Shown in pieces: positions 14,793-22,087 of a DNA stretch of 22,087 nt (position 1 is its first letter; the number at the start of each line of letters is the position of its first letter). The DNA comes from Pleurocapsa sp. MO_226.B13 (GTDB lineage Bacteria > Cyanobacteriota > Cyanobacteriia > Cyanobacteriales > Xenococcaceae): contig JASJEI010000354.1 in NCBI GenBank assembly GCA_030064795.1, forward strand, positions 1 through 22,087. Reading direction: 5' to 3'. Made by a program: the position numbers and the translations under genes. A model generated the notes under the pieces. It was not told where the DNA came from and made no database searches. It was given only the letters and a program-made list of their open reading frames with translations.

Positions 14793-14815
14793 CAAAATCA
14801 ATCATCTTCAAATAA

Positions 14816-15289
14816 ATGTGCGATCGCTTACCAATTTGGCAACAGCCAGAGGTTATTCGTTGGAGTCAAATTTTAGCTAATAGTTATCAACAGCTATTAG
14901 GCAAAAAATTGATAGCTTCTGTAGATACTCCAGAAGAATTAGCTCAAGAATTATTTCAAGCCCCATTTGTAGTAGTTTCTCATGGCACTGAGGCAGATCC
15001 GATCTTTAATTATGGTAATCAGACAGCATTGCAGTTATGGTCGATTAGTTGGGCAAAATTCATCCAAACCCCTTCTCGCTTGAGTGCAGAACCAGTAAAC
15101 AGAACTACCAGAGCGATAATGCTAGAGGAAGTAGCAACCAAAGGCTATATCGATAATTATCAGGGAGTCAGAATTTCTACTACTGGTAAAAAATTTGCGA
15201 TCCAGCAAGCAGTAATCTGGAATTTAACTGACGAAACTGGACAAAAATGCGGACAAGCAGCAACTTTTTCTGATTGGAAGTGGCTTTGA
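14816..15289 (+). CDS. MEKHLA-domain protein
   Basis: A 157-residue protein that is MEKHLA domain for nearly its whole length (about 8-155). Recognisable blocks are LANSYQQLLGKKL, ELFQAPFVVVSHGTEADPIF, NYGNQTALQLWSISWAKFIQ, PSRLSAEPVNRTTRAIMLEE and a C-terminal GQAATFSDWKWL. The domain is PAS-like and is found alone in cyanobacteria and at the C-terminus of plant HD-ZIP III proteins, where a sensing or ligand-binding role is proposed. The ATG overlaps a HIP1 site. It stands alone between broken genes, has no frameshift or stop and appears to be under selection. Confidence 0.85.
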   Translation: MCDRLPIWQQPEVIRWSQILANSYQQLLGKKLIASVDTPEELAQELFQAPFVVVSHGTEADPIFNYGNQTALQLWSISWAKFIQTPSRLSAEPVNRTTRAIMLEEVATKGYIDNYQGVRISTTGKKFAIQQAVIWNLTDETGQKCGQAATFSDWKWL

Positions 15290-15340
15290 CCTAAAATCCT
15301 CTCATAAATAAATATTGTTAAGGTGAAGCAGGGAAAAAGA

Positions 15341-15363
15341 CTAATAACTAATAACTAATAACT
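15341..15363. repeat. Short tandem repeat of unit TAATAAC
   Basis: Three tandem copies of TAATAAC plus a partial copy in the spacer after the MEKHLA gene. Typical interspersed spacer repeat; no function inferred. Confidence 0.7.
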
Positions 15364-15410
15364 ATTTACATCATTCTTTTTTAGATTTCATATTAAGAAA
15401 AATTCAGTAA

Positions 15411-15985
15411 TTATTCCCAGTCTGAATCAGTATAAAATCGATTGGCAATATCTTCTACTCGTCTTCGGATTCTAATTATTTCTGATTGACTCAATCTTTT
15501 TTGCCAACTTTTGATATTGGCTTTACTATTCATAGCTCTACTGGCTTTTTTGGAGTAGGTTTTTACGTTTTGAGGACTATTTTGGGCAGAAGTATATTGA
15601 CTAATAGTTTTTTGTAAAGATGGCGAATAATTTAGGTTTAGATAGTCAAATATAGTTTTAAACCCCGTCAAGGGATCTTGAGAAATATCTTCATGACGAA
15701 CAAAAAGCCAATCTGGATGACGTTCCTGATATTTAAGTATTCTATAGTGCATTATTTTCCACAACAGGGCCCAGCGATCGATCTCATCTAGATTTGACTT
15801 TTGAGCAACTAGATCTTGAATTTCTGCTTTAAAAGGAGATAAGAAGTCTTCAATTAGCAGTTTTTGCTCTAAAAAATGATTAAAAGGATATTGCCAATCA
15901 GCCACTTTTAAACTGCCAACAAATGCAGCGGGATGTCTTATAGAAACGACGACCTTCATCAATACCTTCGCCAAAAAAAGACCAA
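15411..15985 (-). pseudogene. Sulfotransferase, 3' part only
   Basis: The reading frame to the stop at 15411 encodes the C-terminal two-thirds of a PAPS-dependent sulfotransferase. It has the 3'-phosphate-binding segment VVVSIRHPAAFVGSLKVADW, then LLWKIMHYRILKYQERHPDW, FVRHEDISQDPLTGFKTIFD and a basic C-terminus. The N-terminal P-loop-like 5'-phosphosulfate-binding motif is absent. Upstream the frame runs into insertion-sequence DNA near 15985-16004, where only a TTG could serve as a start. The protein should be inactive. Sulfotransferases of this type often decorate exopolysaccharides or glycolipids. It points the same way as the truncated Wzz gene beyond the insertion sequence. Confidence 0.75.
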
Positions 15986-16047
15986 AGAACGTACCCCTAG
16001 TCAAGAGGTTTTGAGCAGGGGGGAATAATTTTTGCCCCTTTTGGATG

Positions 16048-16893
16048 TTATTTAGGTGAAATACTCTTAACAGAAACCGAGTGAATCGCTCCGAGGTTGG
16101 TCACCTGATTCAAGATGCGAGAGATTAAAATAGGCTCTGGTTTTTGCGGAAGTAATTTAATGACCTCGTCAACATATTTGAAAGCTCGATAGCAAGCCTT
16201 CAAGTCCAGGATCCTTAACTGTGGGTGGTGGTCTCGTCGAAAATCCCGTAATAGCCGACGGGAGAGATTGACCATAAAGAAAGCCAGATAGAAGGCATTG
16301 GTGACAGCGGTTTGGGAGATCTTCATAAAATCTTCCAACCCCCAGAATTGTTTGGCATCACGGAAATCAAATTCAATTTGAAACCTCAAGGAGTACAGGT
16401 CTAGGAGCTGGTTGTAAGTGAGGGATAAGTCACTGGAGAATAAGATGACATGACCTTGTTGTTGGGTAATGATATGAGTTTTGAGTAGAATAACCACATT
16501 AAGAGGCTGGGCAAACTCAGAGATGGAGCACTTGCACCTGATAGATATCTGTGCGCCAATCTCCTTCAATAGTGCTGTGGCAGAGAAATTGCTGGGGCAT
16601 AGATCGGGGGTTGAGTTTGTCGCCATACTTGCGCCGAGAATTGGACCCCTGATCGGGCCAGAATAAAGCACTGTCATAACGCAACAAATTCACCAGATGT
16701 AACCCCATCTGACGGGTCATTTGCACGGCAGCATTGTGGCCAAACTTGCCGTCAAGCAGTAAATATTCGAGGGGAATGCTTCCCCCAAATGTGCTTCAAT
16801 CACCATGGGGGCTTCTCCTTTAACGAACATATGATGGTCAACCAACCCATATATTCGTGGATCAGCCCTTTTCTTGACTAGTTTATCTCCCCA
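16048..16893 (-). pseudogene. IS4-type transposase remnant with two frameshifts and lost N-terminus
   Basis: Three collinear minus-strand pieces form one protein. They are KLVKKRADPRIYGLVDHHMF to MVIEAHLG (16893 to about 16787), then EYLLLDGKFGHNAAVQMTRQ to TDIYQVQVLH (about 16770-16523), then EFAQPLNVVILLKTHIITQQ to the stop at 16048. The last piece includes LYSLRFQIEFDFRDAKQFWG, which carries the catalytic glutamate region. The first join needs one extra G in the run at 16782-16786. The second needs one base fewer at 16519-16522. An in-frame stop and foreign sequence lie just upstream of 16893, so the first part of the normally longer protein is missing. The element is inactive. Confidence 0.8.
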
Positions 16894-17100
16894 AAACCTT
16901 TATTTCTGCGTCGCTAGGAAGAGCTGCACCCTTAATAATTTTGCTTCGGCCTCATAGAGTTTATCTAAAGACAATGCTCCTAACATAGAAAGGCCGACTA
17001 CACCAGCACATACTGCGGTGGCTGGTATCCAACGTCGCTTCAGAACCAACCAATATTTTTGGAGATCGACATACTCATCTAAATGTACATTGGAATTCAT
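16894..17100 (-). pseudogene. Wzz/BY-kinase-type polysaccharide chain-length protein, 5' end only
   Basis: From the ATG at 17100 the frame encodes NVHLDEYVDLQKYWLVLKRR, a membrane helix (about 29-47, ATAVCAGVVGLSMLGAL), then LYEAEAKLL. This is the standard beginning of Wzz/GumC/Wzc proteins, which run to several hundred residues and control export of exopolysaccharide. After about 57 codons it enters unrelated sequence (RVQLFLATQK) and stops at the edge of the transposase remnant. A normal upstream spacer remains, so the promoter may still be active. Together with the headless sulfotransferase on the other side this marks a deletion. Confidence 0.75.
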
Positions 17101-17580
17101 AAATCTCTATACCTGTGTGTATAAAACAAAACGAGTCTAATCTTTACCCTTACTCTTTTAAACAACTTCAATAGTCCCTAATAAAATTTCCCAATCTATA
17201 AGTAACTTGTTTTAACTTGGATTTTACATAGCTGGTTAGCAAAATAAAGATTAACTTGTAAGAAAGTAGATTAAAGATAATTTTGAAAATTATACACGAT
17301 CGCGTAATTCCAATTATGTAAACTGCATCGCACACTTCTTTGAAACTTTTATGTAATACAAAGCAATCGAAGAAATCCAAAAATTTTCAAAAATGCGATC
17401 GGCAAACAGGGAGGGCCAATTGGCAATTGTAACTAAGATTACAGGTGACAATAATTTTTACTGAGATGAATTCATAATTTTGTTAACTATCAAGGATATT
17501 ATCTTGGTAGATGTGTGAGAATTACTAGTAATCATAAATCAAATCAAAGTTAAAAAACTCGATTAAATTGCGATCGCTCT
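17101..17580. other. 480-base spacer between the truncated Wzz gene and ycf37
   Basis: AT-rich with no credible gene; the one longer minus-strand frame (17380-17168) has no ribosome site or family resemblance. It contains a 17-bp palindrome ATAATTTT-G-AAAATTAT at 17277-17293. It should hold the divergent promoters for the Wzz relic and the TPR gene. A HIP1 site ends immediately before the ycf37 start codon. Confidence 0.55.
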
Positions 17581-18114
17581 ATGAATGAGAATTTACCCAT
17601 AATATACATTTCCGCTTTACTAGTAATCTTAGTCCTGGCTGCGATTTACATTCTCAGAGAGGTAATTAAAACTCGCAGACAAGAAAGCACTTTTTCTCGC
17701 CTGCAAAACAAACTCAAGCAGCAAAAAGGCACAGCCGAAGAATATTATCAACTGGGTAGTCTCTATTTAGACAAGAAGCTGTTTGTCCAATCGCTAACCT
17801 TACTCAAAAAAGCTTTAAAAGCCGATAAAGATCTTCCCGTCGAAAATCAGGCTTTGATTCATAACGCGATGGGCTATGCCTATTTTGCTCAGGAACAATA
17901 CGACATTGCGATCAGAGAATACAAAGAAGCCTTAAAGCTATATCCTGAATATGTCGTGGCGTTAAATAATCTGGGTAATGTTTACGAGAAAAAGCAAATG
18001 ATCGTCAAAGCGGTAGAAACCTATAAACAAGCTTTGGAATACGATCCAGAAAACAAAACCGCTCAACAACGGGTAAAATCTTTGGAAAAGAGATTAGTAC
18101 CGACAAAATCATAA
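17581..18114 (+). CDS. ycf37: Ycf37-like TPR protein, photosystem I assembly factor
   Basis: A 177-residue protein with an N-terminal membrane helix (about 6-26, IIYISALLVILVLAAIYILR) and a basic linker (KTRRQESTFSRLQNKLKQQK). About three TPR units follow: YYQLGSLYLDKKLFVQSLTL, NAMGYAYFAQEQYDIAIREY and NNLGNVYEKKQMIVKAVETY. Length and layout match Ycf37, a thylakoid-membrane protein that helps assemble or stabilise photosystem I in cyanobacteria and some plastids. The TPR part would face the cytoplasm. The SDR gene lies 171 bases downstream beyond a repeat patch, so they are probably separate units. Confidence 0.8.
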   Translation: MNENLPIIYISALLVILVLAAIYILREVIKTRRQESTFSRLQNKLKQQKGTAEEYYQLGSLYLDKKLFVQSLTLLKKALKADKDLPVENQALIHNAMGYAYFAQEQYDIAIREYKEALKLYPEYVVALNNLGNVYEKKQMIVKAVETYKQALEYDPENKTAQQRVKSLEKRLVPTKS

Positions 18115-18194
18115 CCGTGATAGGTAACTGAGGAATGAGGAGGCAGAGGAAGCAGGGGAAGGAGCGGTAAGTAGCAACGACTAAAAACTAAGAA

Positions 18195-18275
18195 CTAACT
18201 ACCAACTCCGAACTCCGTAGCTTGCTTCTCGCGTAGCGAGTACTCCGAACTCCGAACTCCAAATTCCGAACTAAA
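18195..18275. repeat. Interspersed repeat with GAACTCC runs and CTCGC-GTA-GCGAG hairpin
   Basis: Several near-tandem ACTCCGA/GAACTCC units flank a palindrome CTCGC-GTA-GCGAG (18228-18240), followed by GTACTCC. The same components appear in reverse orientation at about 20852-20985 (GGAGTACTCGC ... GGAGTTCGG), so these are two copies of one repeat family, 2.7 kb apart. Confidence 0.7.
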
Positions 18276-18285
18276 AATTATTAAT

Positions 18286-19059
18286 ATGGTTTCAATTCAA
18301 AAACAAATTGTAGCAATCACAGGGGCGAGTAGCGGTATTGGGGCAGCTTGCGCTAAGGCTTTTGCCAAAGAAGGTGCATCGTTAATTTTGGCAGCACGCC
18401 GAAAAGATAAGCTCGAAGCAGTTGCCACAGAAATAGAAAGAGCTTATCAAAGTAAAGTTTATTTATTAGAGTTAGATGTTAGCGATCGCGCTACGGTTAA
18501 AACCTCCTTAGCAGCTTTACCCGAACCTTGGCACCAGGTAGATATTCTAGTTAATAATGCGGGTTTGAGTCGTGGCTTGAATAAGCTTCAGAGTGGAGAA
18601 ATCCAAGATTGGGAAGAGATGATCGATACCAATGTTAAAGGTTTATTATACGTAACGCGATCGCTGTTGCCAGGAATGGTAGAACGCAACCAAGGACATA
18701 TTATTAACATCGGCTCGATCGCGGGACATCAAGCCTATCCTGGAGGCAATGTCTATTGTGCTACCAAAGCAGCAGTCAGAACTTTATCACAAGGGTTAAA
18801 GATGGATTTATTGGGTACTCCCATAAGAGTAAGTTGCGTCGATCCTGGTACGGTAGAAACCGAATTTAGTCAGGTGCGCTTTCGCGGTGATACGGAGAAA
18901 GCGAAAAAAGTTTACCAAGGAATCAATGCTCTGACTCCCGATGATATCGCCGAAATCGTAGTGTTTTGTGCCACTCGCCCTCCTCACGTTAATATAAGCG
19001 AGTTGTTAGTACTGGCAACAGATCAATCAAGTGCGACGATGATTAATCGACGTAGTTAA
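18286..19059 (+). CDS. Short-chain dehydrogenase/reductase (YdfG-like, NADP-type)
   Basis: A 257-residue classical SDR: nucleotide-binding TGASSGIG (12-19), the basic pair RR39 after beta-2 that favours NADP(H), NNAG (90-93), N116 and S144 in NIGSIAG. The catalytic Y157-x3-K161 lies in YCATK, and DPGTVETEF follows at about 196. The sequence resembles YdfG-type NADP-dependent 3-hydroxy-acid/serine dehydrogenases, but the true substrate cannot be told. All catalytic residues are intact. The ATG follows repeat DNA directly, with no obvious ribosome site. Confidence 0.87.
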   Translation: MVSIQKQIVAITGASSGIGAACAKAFAKEGASLILAARRKDKLEAVATEIERAYQSKVYLLELDVSDRATVKTSLAALPEPWHQVDILVNNAGLSRGLNKLQSGEIQDWEEMIDTNVKGLLYVTRSLLPGMVERNQGHIINIGSIAGHQAYPGGNVYCATKAAVRTLSQGLKMDLLGTPIRVSCVDPGTVETEFSQVRFRGDTEKAKKVYQGINALTPDDIAEIVVFCATRPPHVNISELLVLATDQSSATMINRRS

Positions 19060-19063
19060 ATAG

Positions 19064-19222
19064 CTATTTCTTCTTCTTGGAATGCAAACTTGCTAAGTAA
19101 TCTCCATAAAAAAGACTGAATTGCCAGAATTTTTTGCACCACAACCAGGCTTTTTGATATGCTTTTGTACCTAACCGTTCGTTAGTATCTGATAATTCAA
19201 AGTTATATTTAGAGTAGTTCAT
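19064..19222 (-). CDS. Small aromatic, lysine-rich protein of 52 residues
   Basis: Minus-strand frame from the ATG at 19222: MNYSKYNFELSDTNERLGTK, then AYQKAWLWCKKFWQFSLFYG and a lysine-rich tail. TAGGAGAAG lies 3 bases before the ATG, giving the AGGAG core a 6-base gap to the start, a near-perfect ribosome site that supports real translation. The centre is rich in Trp, Phe and Tyr and could form an amphipathic or membrane-surface helix. It is the last of three small leftward genes with similar ribosome sites. I do not recognise the family. Confidence 0.7.
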   Translation of the reverse strand: MNYSKYNFELSDTNERLGTKAYQKAWLWCKKFWQFSLFYGDYLASLHSKKKK

Positions 19223-19270
19223 TGGCTTCTCCTAATTAAACGTTAATTTCGATATTTCTCGAATAATGTT

Positions 19271-19477
19271 TTACATGTGGTGGTAGCGATCTTCTATCCA
19301 GGCTCTAACCTCTAGATCGGAACCAAAGGTATAAAACTTATTGGTTTGATAGTCGTGAACTTGCCAATATAAATTACCGTGGCGATCGCTTTTTTGCTCG
19401 ATATGAGGTTCACTGCGATCGACTACCAAACTGTGTTTGATATTTTTCCAAATTTTGCCGATAAGATTGTTTTTCAT
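19271..19477 (-). CDS. Small conserved-looking protein of 68 residues
   Basis: From the ATG at 19477: NNLIGKIWKNIKHSLVVDRS, then DRHGNLYWQVHDYQTNKFYT and a C-terminal LEVRAWIEDRYHHM. GGAAG lies about 8 bases before the ATG, a good ribosome site, so I chose this start over a TTG 21 bases upstream. The middle looks like a short beta-sheet domain (HGNLYWQVHDY, KFYTFG) followed by a helix, the pattern of small single-domain cyanobacterial proteins. No known function. It lies 48 bases upstream of the 52-residue gene and 116 bases downstream of the 46-residue gene. Confidence 0.75.
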   Translation of the reverse strand: MKNNLIGKIWKNIKHSLVVDRSEPHIEQKSDRHGNLYWQVHDYQTNKFYTFGSDLEVRAWIEDRYHHM

Positions 19478-19593
19478 GATTAATACTTCCAGTTGCAATA
19501 GTAGATAAGGAAAAAAATCAACAAGTAAAATGACTTTTATTCTACTAATAAACTTAATTCCGACCTTAATTTAACAACGAGAATTTCTAGGGA

Positions 19594-19734
19594 TTAGGTT
19601 TTTAGTTTTTTTCGCTCCGCTTTCATCAATTTAAATGGGCTTACTCTTGTCAAAATTCCGAGCAAAAATTCTTGGTTTTTTGCTAATTTGTCATTGCTAA
19701 TTGTTTTAGCTTCTGGCTGTAAGAGAATTTTCAT
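19594..19734 (-). CDS. Small basic protein of 46 residues
   Basis: From the ATG at 19734: MKILLQPEAKTISNDKLAKN, then QEFLLGILTRVSPFKLMKAE and RKKLKT. The ribosome site is AGGAGAAG followed by ATT and the ATG, strong and nearly the same as that of the 52-residue gene. The protein is basic with an amphipathic C-terminal half. It is the first gene of the small leftward run and is divergent from the LysR-type regulator, whose likely binding site lies 100 bases upstream. No family recognised. Confidence 0.6.
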   Translation of the reverse strand: MKILLQPEAKTISNDKLAKNQEFLLGILTRVSPFKLMKAERKKLKT

Positions 19735-19833
19735 AATCTTCTCCTGGTTTTAAATAAAAACCACTTTTTATCTCTCTATATAAACGATAGCTATGGCGTT
19801 TTTAATAAACAAAATAAAGCGTGCATGGTAAAC

Positions 19834-19848
19834 ATGAATAAAATTCAT
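19834..19848. promoter_or_regulatory. Palindromic LysR-type box (T-N11-A)
   Basis: ATGAAT-AAA-ATTCAT is a perfect 6-bp inverted repeat around three bases; its inner 13 bases (TGAATAAAATTCA) fit the T-N11-A rule for LysR-type regulator sites. It lies between the LysR gene (starting 105 bases to the right) and the small leftward genes (starting 100 bases to the left), the classical arrangement for autoregulation plus control of a divergent target. Confidence 0.55.
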
Positions 19849-19953
19849 AGTTAAACCTGGAGGATTAATCTAAAAATTGCTTTAAGCTAGTCTTTAAGAC
19901 GATCGCGATCGGGTATCGAAAAAAAATCCGCTTCCAAAAATGGATAACTAAAC

Positions 19954-20850
19954 ATGAGTACTATCGATCCCTACAAACTAAAAATCTCGCAGCTACGAAT
20001 TCTAGTTGCAGTGGCGGAATACCATAATTTTAGTGAAGCTGCTTTACACCTAGATATTTCTCAGTCAGCAGTGAGTCATGCGATCGCCACTTTGGAAACT
20101 CAGTTAGGGATAGTACTATTTCATCGTGGACGTAATGGTGCAGATCTTACCTCGGTTGGAGAGCAGATCGTTATTCCAGCTAGACAGATCTTGGATTTCT
20201 TACAGAAGATAGCTACAGAAGCCAATCGTGCTAAAGGTTTAAAAGGAGGGAATGTCAGGCTGGTATCTTTTCGCAGTGCAGCAACGCATATCTTACCGCC
20301 CATGATTGCTCGGTTTCGCCGTCAGTTTCCTTCAATTGAGGTGAGCGTTACCGAAGCCGACGAAGACAGTAAAACAGAAAATTTGCTACGTTCGGGTAAA
20401 GCAGATATTGGTTTGATTCATCTACCCTGTTCTGAAGAATTTGAAACCTGGGAAATTTATCGGGATGAGTATGTAGTATTGTTACCCAGTAGTCTAGAGC
20501 TAGAGCCAAAACTGACTTGGGAACAGTTAACCCAATATCCTTTAATTCTCTCCTCGGTTGATAGCTGTTCGACAATGGTGCGTAAATACTTGCAGCGTTC
20601 GGCACGAGCGGTAAACATCGCCTATGAAATGCGGGAAGATTCTACTATGGTTAGTATGGCAATACAAGGCTTGGGTGCTGCGATTATGCCTTTACTAGCT
20701 GCTACTCCCGTTCCCCCCGAACTAAAAGTGTACTCTCTGCCAACTCCTTTAGAAAGAATAATTAAAGCAGCAATATTTAAAGATGCTCTACATACTCCTG
20801 CCGTTTACGCTTTTATAGAGACTCTCAAGAATTTTAGTGCGATTTTGTAG
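19954..20850 (+). CDS. LysR-family transcriptional regulator
   Basis: A 298-residue protein with an N-terminal winged helix-turn-helix (about 11-70: LRILVAVAEYHNFSEAALHL, ISQSAVSHAIATLETQLGIV, LFHRGRNGADLTSVG). A linker helix and a periplasmic-binding-protein-like effector domain follow (about 98-296: VRLVSFRSAATHILPPMIAR, ADIGLIHLP, VSMAIQGLGAAIMPLLA). The effector is not identifiable. It is divergent from three small genes with a T-N11-A palindrome between them, so these are its most likely targets. Complete and intact. Confidence 0.92.
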   Translation: MSTIDPYKLKISQLRILVAVAEYHNFSEAALHLDISQSAVSHAIATLETQLGIVLFHRGRNGADLTSVGEQIVIPARQILDFLQKIATEANRAKGLKGGNVRLVSFRSAATHILPPMIARFRRQFPSIEVSVTEADEDSKTENLLRSGKADIGLIHLPCSEEFETWEIYRDEYVVLLPSSLELEPKLTWEQLTQYPLILSSVDSCSTMVRKYLQRSARAVNIAYEMREDSTMVSMAIQGLGAAIMPLLAATPVPPELKVYSLPTPLERIIKAAIFKDALHTPAVYAFIETLKNFSAIL

Positions 20851-20851
20851 T

Positions 20852-20985
20852 TTGGAGTACTCGCTATGTCCTTCGGACACGCTACGCGAACGTGAGAAGC
20901 GCACCGCCGACGCTCGGGTCTCCCGAGCTTGTCGCCGGAGCAAGAAGCTTCGCTACGGAATTCGGAATTCGGAGTTCGGAGTTGA
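20852..20985. repeat. GC-rich interspersed repeat with several hairpins
   Basis: It directly follows the LysR stop. It contains TGTCC-TTC-GGACA (20867-20879), GCTCGGG-TCT-CCCGAGC (20912-20928), and at its right end ATTCGGAATTCGGAGTTCGG-type units. Parts match, in inverted orientation, the patch at 18195-18275. It is far richer in G+C than the genes around it. Short open frames across it are artefacts. One hairpin may serve as a transcription stop for the LysR gene, but no T-run follows. Confidence 0.75.
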
Positions 20986-21077
20986 TGTGATTCTAATTTA
21001 TCTCTTCGCTTGGGGGATTTGTCGGGCGATCGCATTTTACTCTAGCCATAGAAAGTATTAAACCAAAGGTAACTATC

Positions 21078-21977
21078 ATGTCATCGAACCAGCCTCTAAT
21101 AGTTAACCCGTTTCAGGAAGAAACAATGTCGCAGATTCTCGCTCGCCCTCCTCTCCTATCTAGCTACGAATCGGGTTGGAATGGCATTCACCTGGCTCAT
21201 TACTATCAGTTATCTGGGGAAATACCCGAACATTATATTTCTCAGCATATTATTAGTATCTCAGCGAGAAATCCAGAAGTATTAGAAGTGATTTCGGATG
21301 AAAAAAGTTGGATAACTTCATCAGAACTAAAAGATAATTTGATTCAAGTCTATCCTGCCGATCGCTCTTATCAAGTAGGCTGGATTGGAGAATCAGAATT
21401 TATCCACTGCTATATCGATCCTCAAAAACTGTCTGAAATTGCCTATGAGTCTGTCGCTCCAGATTGTTTGGAACTGATGGTACATTTTATGAGATACGAT
21501 CCTCTGATTTACCAGATTGTATTGGCATTGAAAACCGAATTAGAAGCAAACCCCTCAAACAGTCGCTTTTACGCCGAGTCTGCCTCAACATTTCTCGCTG
21601 CCCACTTGGTAAAACATTACACTACTAAACAATTGGTTTTTCAAGAATACACTGGAGGACTATCTTCACTTAAATTACGACGAGCGATCGATTATATTCA
21701 GGCTCACTTAGCTGAAGATTTATCTTTAGATGCAATCGCAACTGAAATAGGCATGAGTCGCTTTTATTTTTGTCGCTTATTCAAACAATCTACAGGAATT
21801 ACTCCCTATCAATATCTAATTAAATGTCGCATAGATAGAGCCAAAGTATTGCTGAGGCAGGGAAAATTAGGTATTACTGACATTGCTGTAGAAGTAGGTT
21901 TCTCTAACCAAAGCCACTTTACCAAGCATTTCAAACGCTTGGTGGGTGTGACTCCCAAGAAATTTATCGATTATTAG
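21078..21977 (+). CDS. AraC-family transcriptional regulator
   Basis: A 299-residue protein. About residues 1-195 form a sensor domain without a recognisable ligand signature. Residues 200-299 are the double helix-turn-helix AraC/XylS domain: LRRAIDYIQAHLAEDLSLDA, IATEIGMSRFYFCRLFKQST, GITPYQYLIKCRIDRAKVLL, then DIAVEVGFSNQSHFTKHFKR and GVTPKKF. The last block is the usual AraC signature. AAAGG, 7 bases before the ATG, is a fair ribosome site. Downstream only 110 bases of spacer are visible, so its target may lie outside the window. Confidence 0.9.
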   Translation: MSSNQPLIVNPFQEETMSQILARPPLLSSYESGWNGIHLAHYYQLSGEIPEHYISQHIISISARNPEVLEVISDEKSWITSSELKDNLIQVYPADRSYQVGWIGESEFIHCYIDPQKLSEIAYESVAPDCLELMVHFMRYDPLIYQIVLALKTELEANPSNSRFYAESASTFLAAHLVKHYTTKQLVFQEYTGGLSSLKLRRAIDYIQAHLAEDLSLDAIATEIGMSRFYFCRLFKQSTGITPYQYLIKCRIDRAKVLLRQGKLGITDIAVEVGFSNQSHFTKHFKRLVGVTPKKFIDY

Positions 21978-22087
21978 CAAGATCGGACAAAAAATTGCAA
22001 TAAGCCAGTATCTTCCAACCGTTAAACTTTAATATCATCCGAGAAAAACAGTTTTAGAATTAACACAATCTAATAATTAGAGTGCGA

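Noticed and set aside
15986..16004. TTG at 16004 as a real start for the sulfotransferase
   Set aside because: It lies in insertion-sequence DNA, and the N-terminal cofactor-binding part of the family is missing, so the frame is a truncated gene rather than a short complete one.
17168..17380. 70-codon minus-strand frame in the ycf37 upstream spacer
   Set aside because: AT-rich, no ribosome site, no recognisable family and it spans a palindrome; treated as chance.
20805..21061. Open frames on both strands across the GC-rich repeat after the LysR gene
   Set aside because: They are generated by the repeat units and hairpins; no plausible protein and overlapping frames on both strands.

Overview
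The window is chromosomal DNA from a cyanobacterium. The palindrome GCGATCGC (HIP1) recurs throughout both coding and spacer DNA. Several genes also belong to cyanobacterial or phototroph-linked families: a Ycf37-like TPR protein, a Psb32-type TPM protein, a PlmA-type GntR regulator, a BchE-like radical SAM enzyme and a MEKHLA-domain protein. The base composition is AT-rich and short interspersed repeats are common, which suggests a larger-genome lineage with repeat-laden spacers. I cannot name the genus.

Left part, 1-7230, nearly all minus strand. A transposase N-terminal remnant (317-625) precedes a four-gene block read leftwards: a vWA/TROVE-like protein (5133-3673), an ARPP-2-like protein with a Fis-like tail (3637-2489), a PlmA-type GntR regulator (2391-1396) and an LRAT-domain protein (1388-690). 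Upstream of the block is a compact structured segment (about 5150-5243) with promoter-like and terminator-like signals, which could be a small RNA or a leader. Behind it lie a secreted/membrane TPM (Psb32-like) gene with a clear terminator and a DUF948/YtxH pair. This block is the best candidate for an under-described system.

Middle, 7334-13309. An alpha/beta hydrolase and the BchE-like radical SAM gene run rightwards. They converge on a leftward STAS - mini-RNase III - RlmB operon that couples an anti-sigma-antagonist-like protein with 23S rRNA maturation. After a 490-base gap with a minus-strand terminator-like hairpin comes an orphan ABC sugar-binding protein.

Decay zone, 13310-17100. This stretch holds mostly broken genes: the C-terminal end of a phosphodiester glycosidase (NAGPA/DUF2233), an unassigned ORF tail, and a MazEF-type toxin-antitoxin pair. 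The antitoxin has an internal TGA. The toxin is split by a 253-bp element that itself contains a 99-bp element; both have terminal inverted repeats and target duplications. An intact MEKHLA gene follows. Next come the 3' part of a sulfotransferase and the first 57 or so codons of a Wzz/BY-kinase gene, separated by a doubly frameshifted IS4-type transposase remnant. This looks like the scar of a deletion in an exopolysaccharide cluster.

Right part, 17581-22087. Ycf37-like TPR and SDR genes run rightwards, then a run of three small leftward genes encodes 46-, 68- and 52-residue proteins, two with strong AGGAG ribosome sites. They are divergent from a LysR-type regulator, with a palindromic T-N11-A box between. 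A repeat-rich spacer and an AraC-family regulator close the window.
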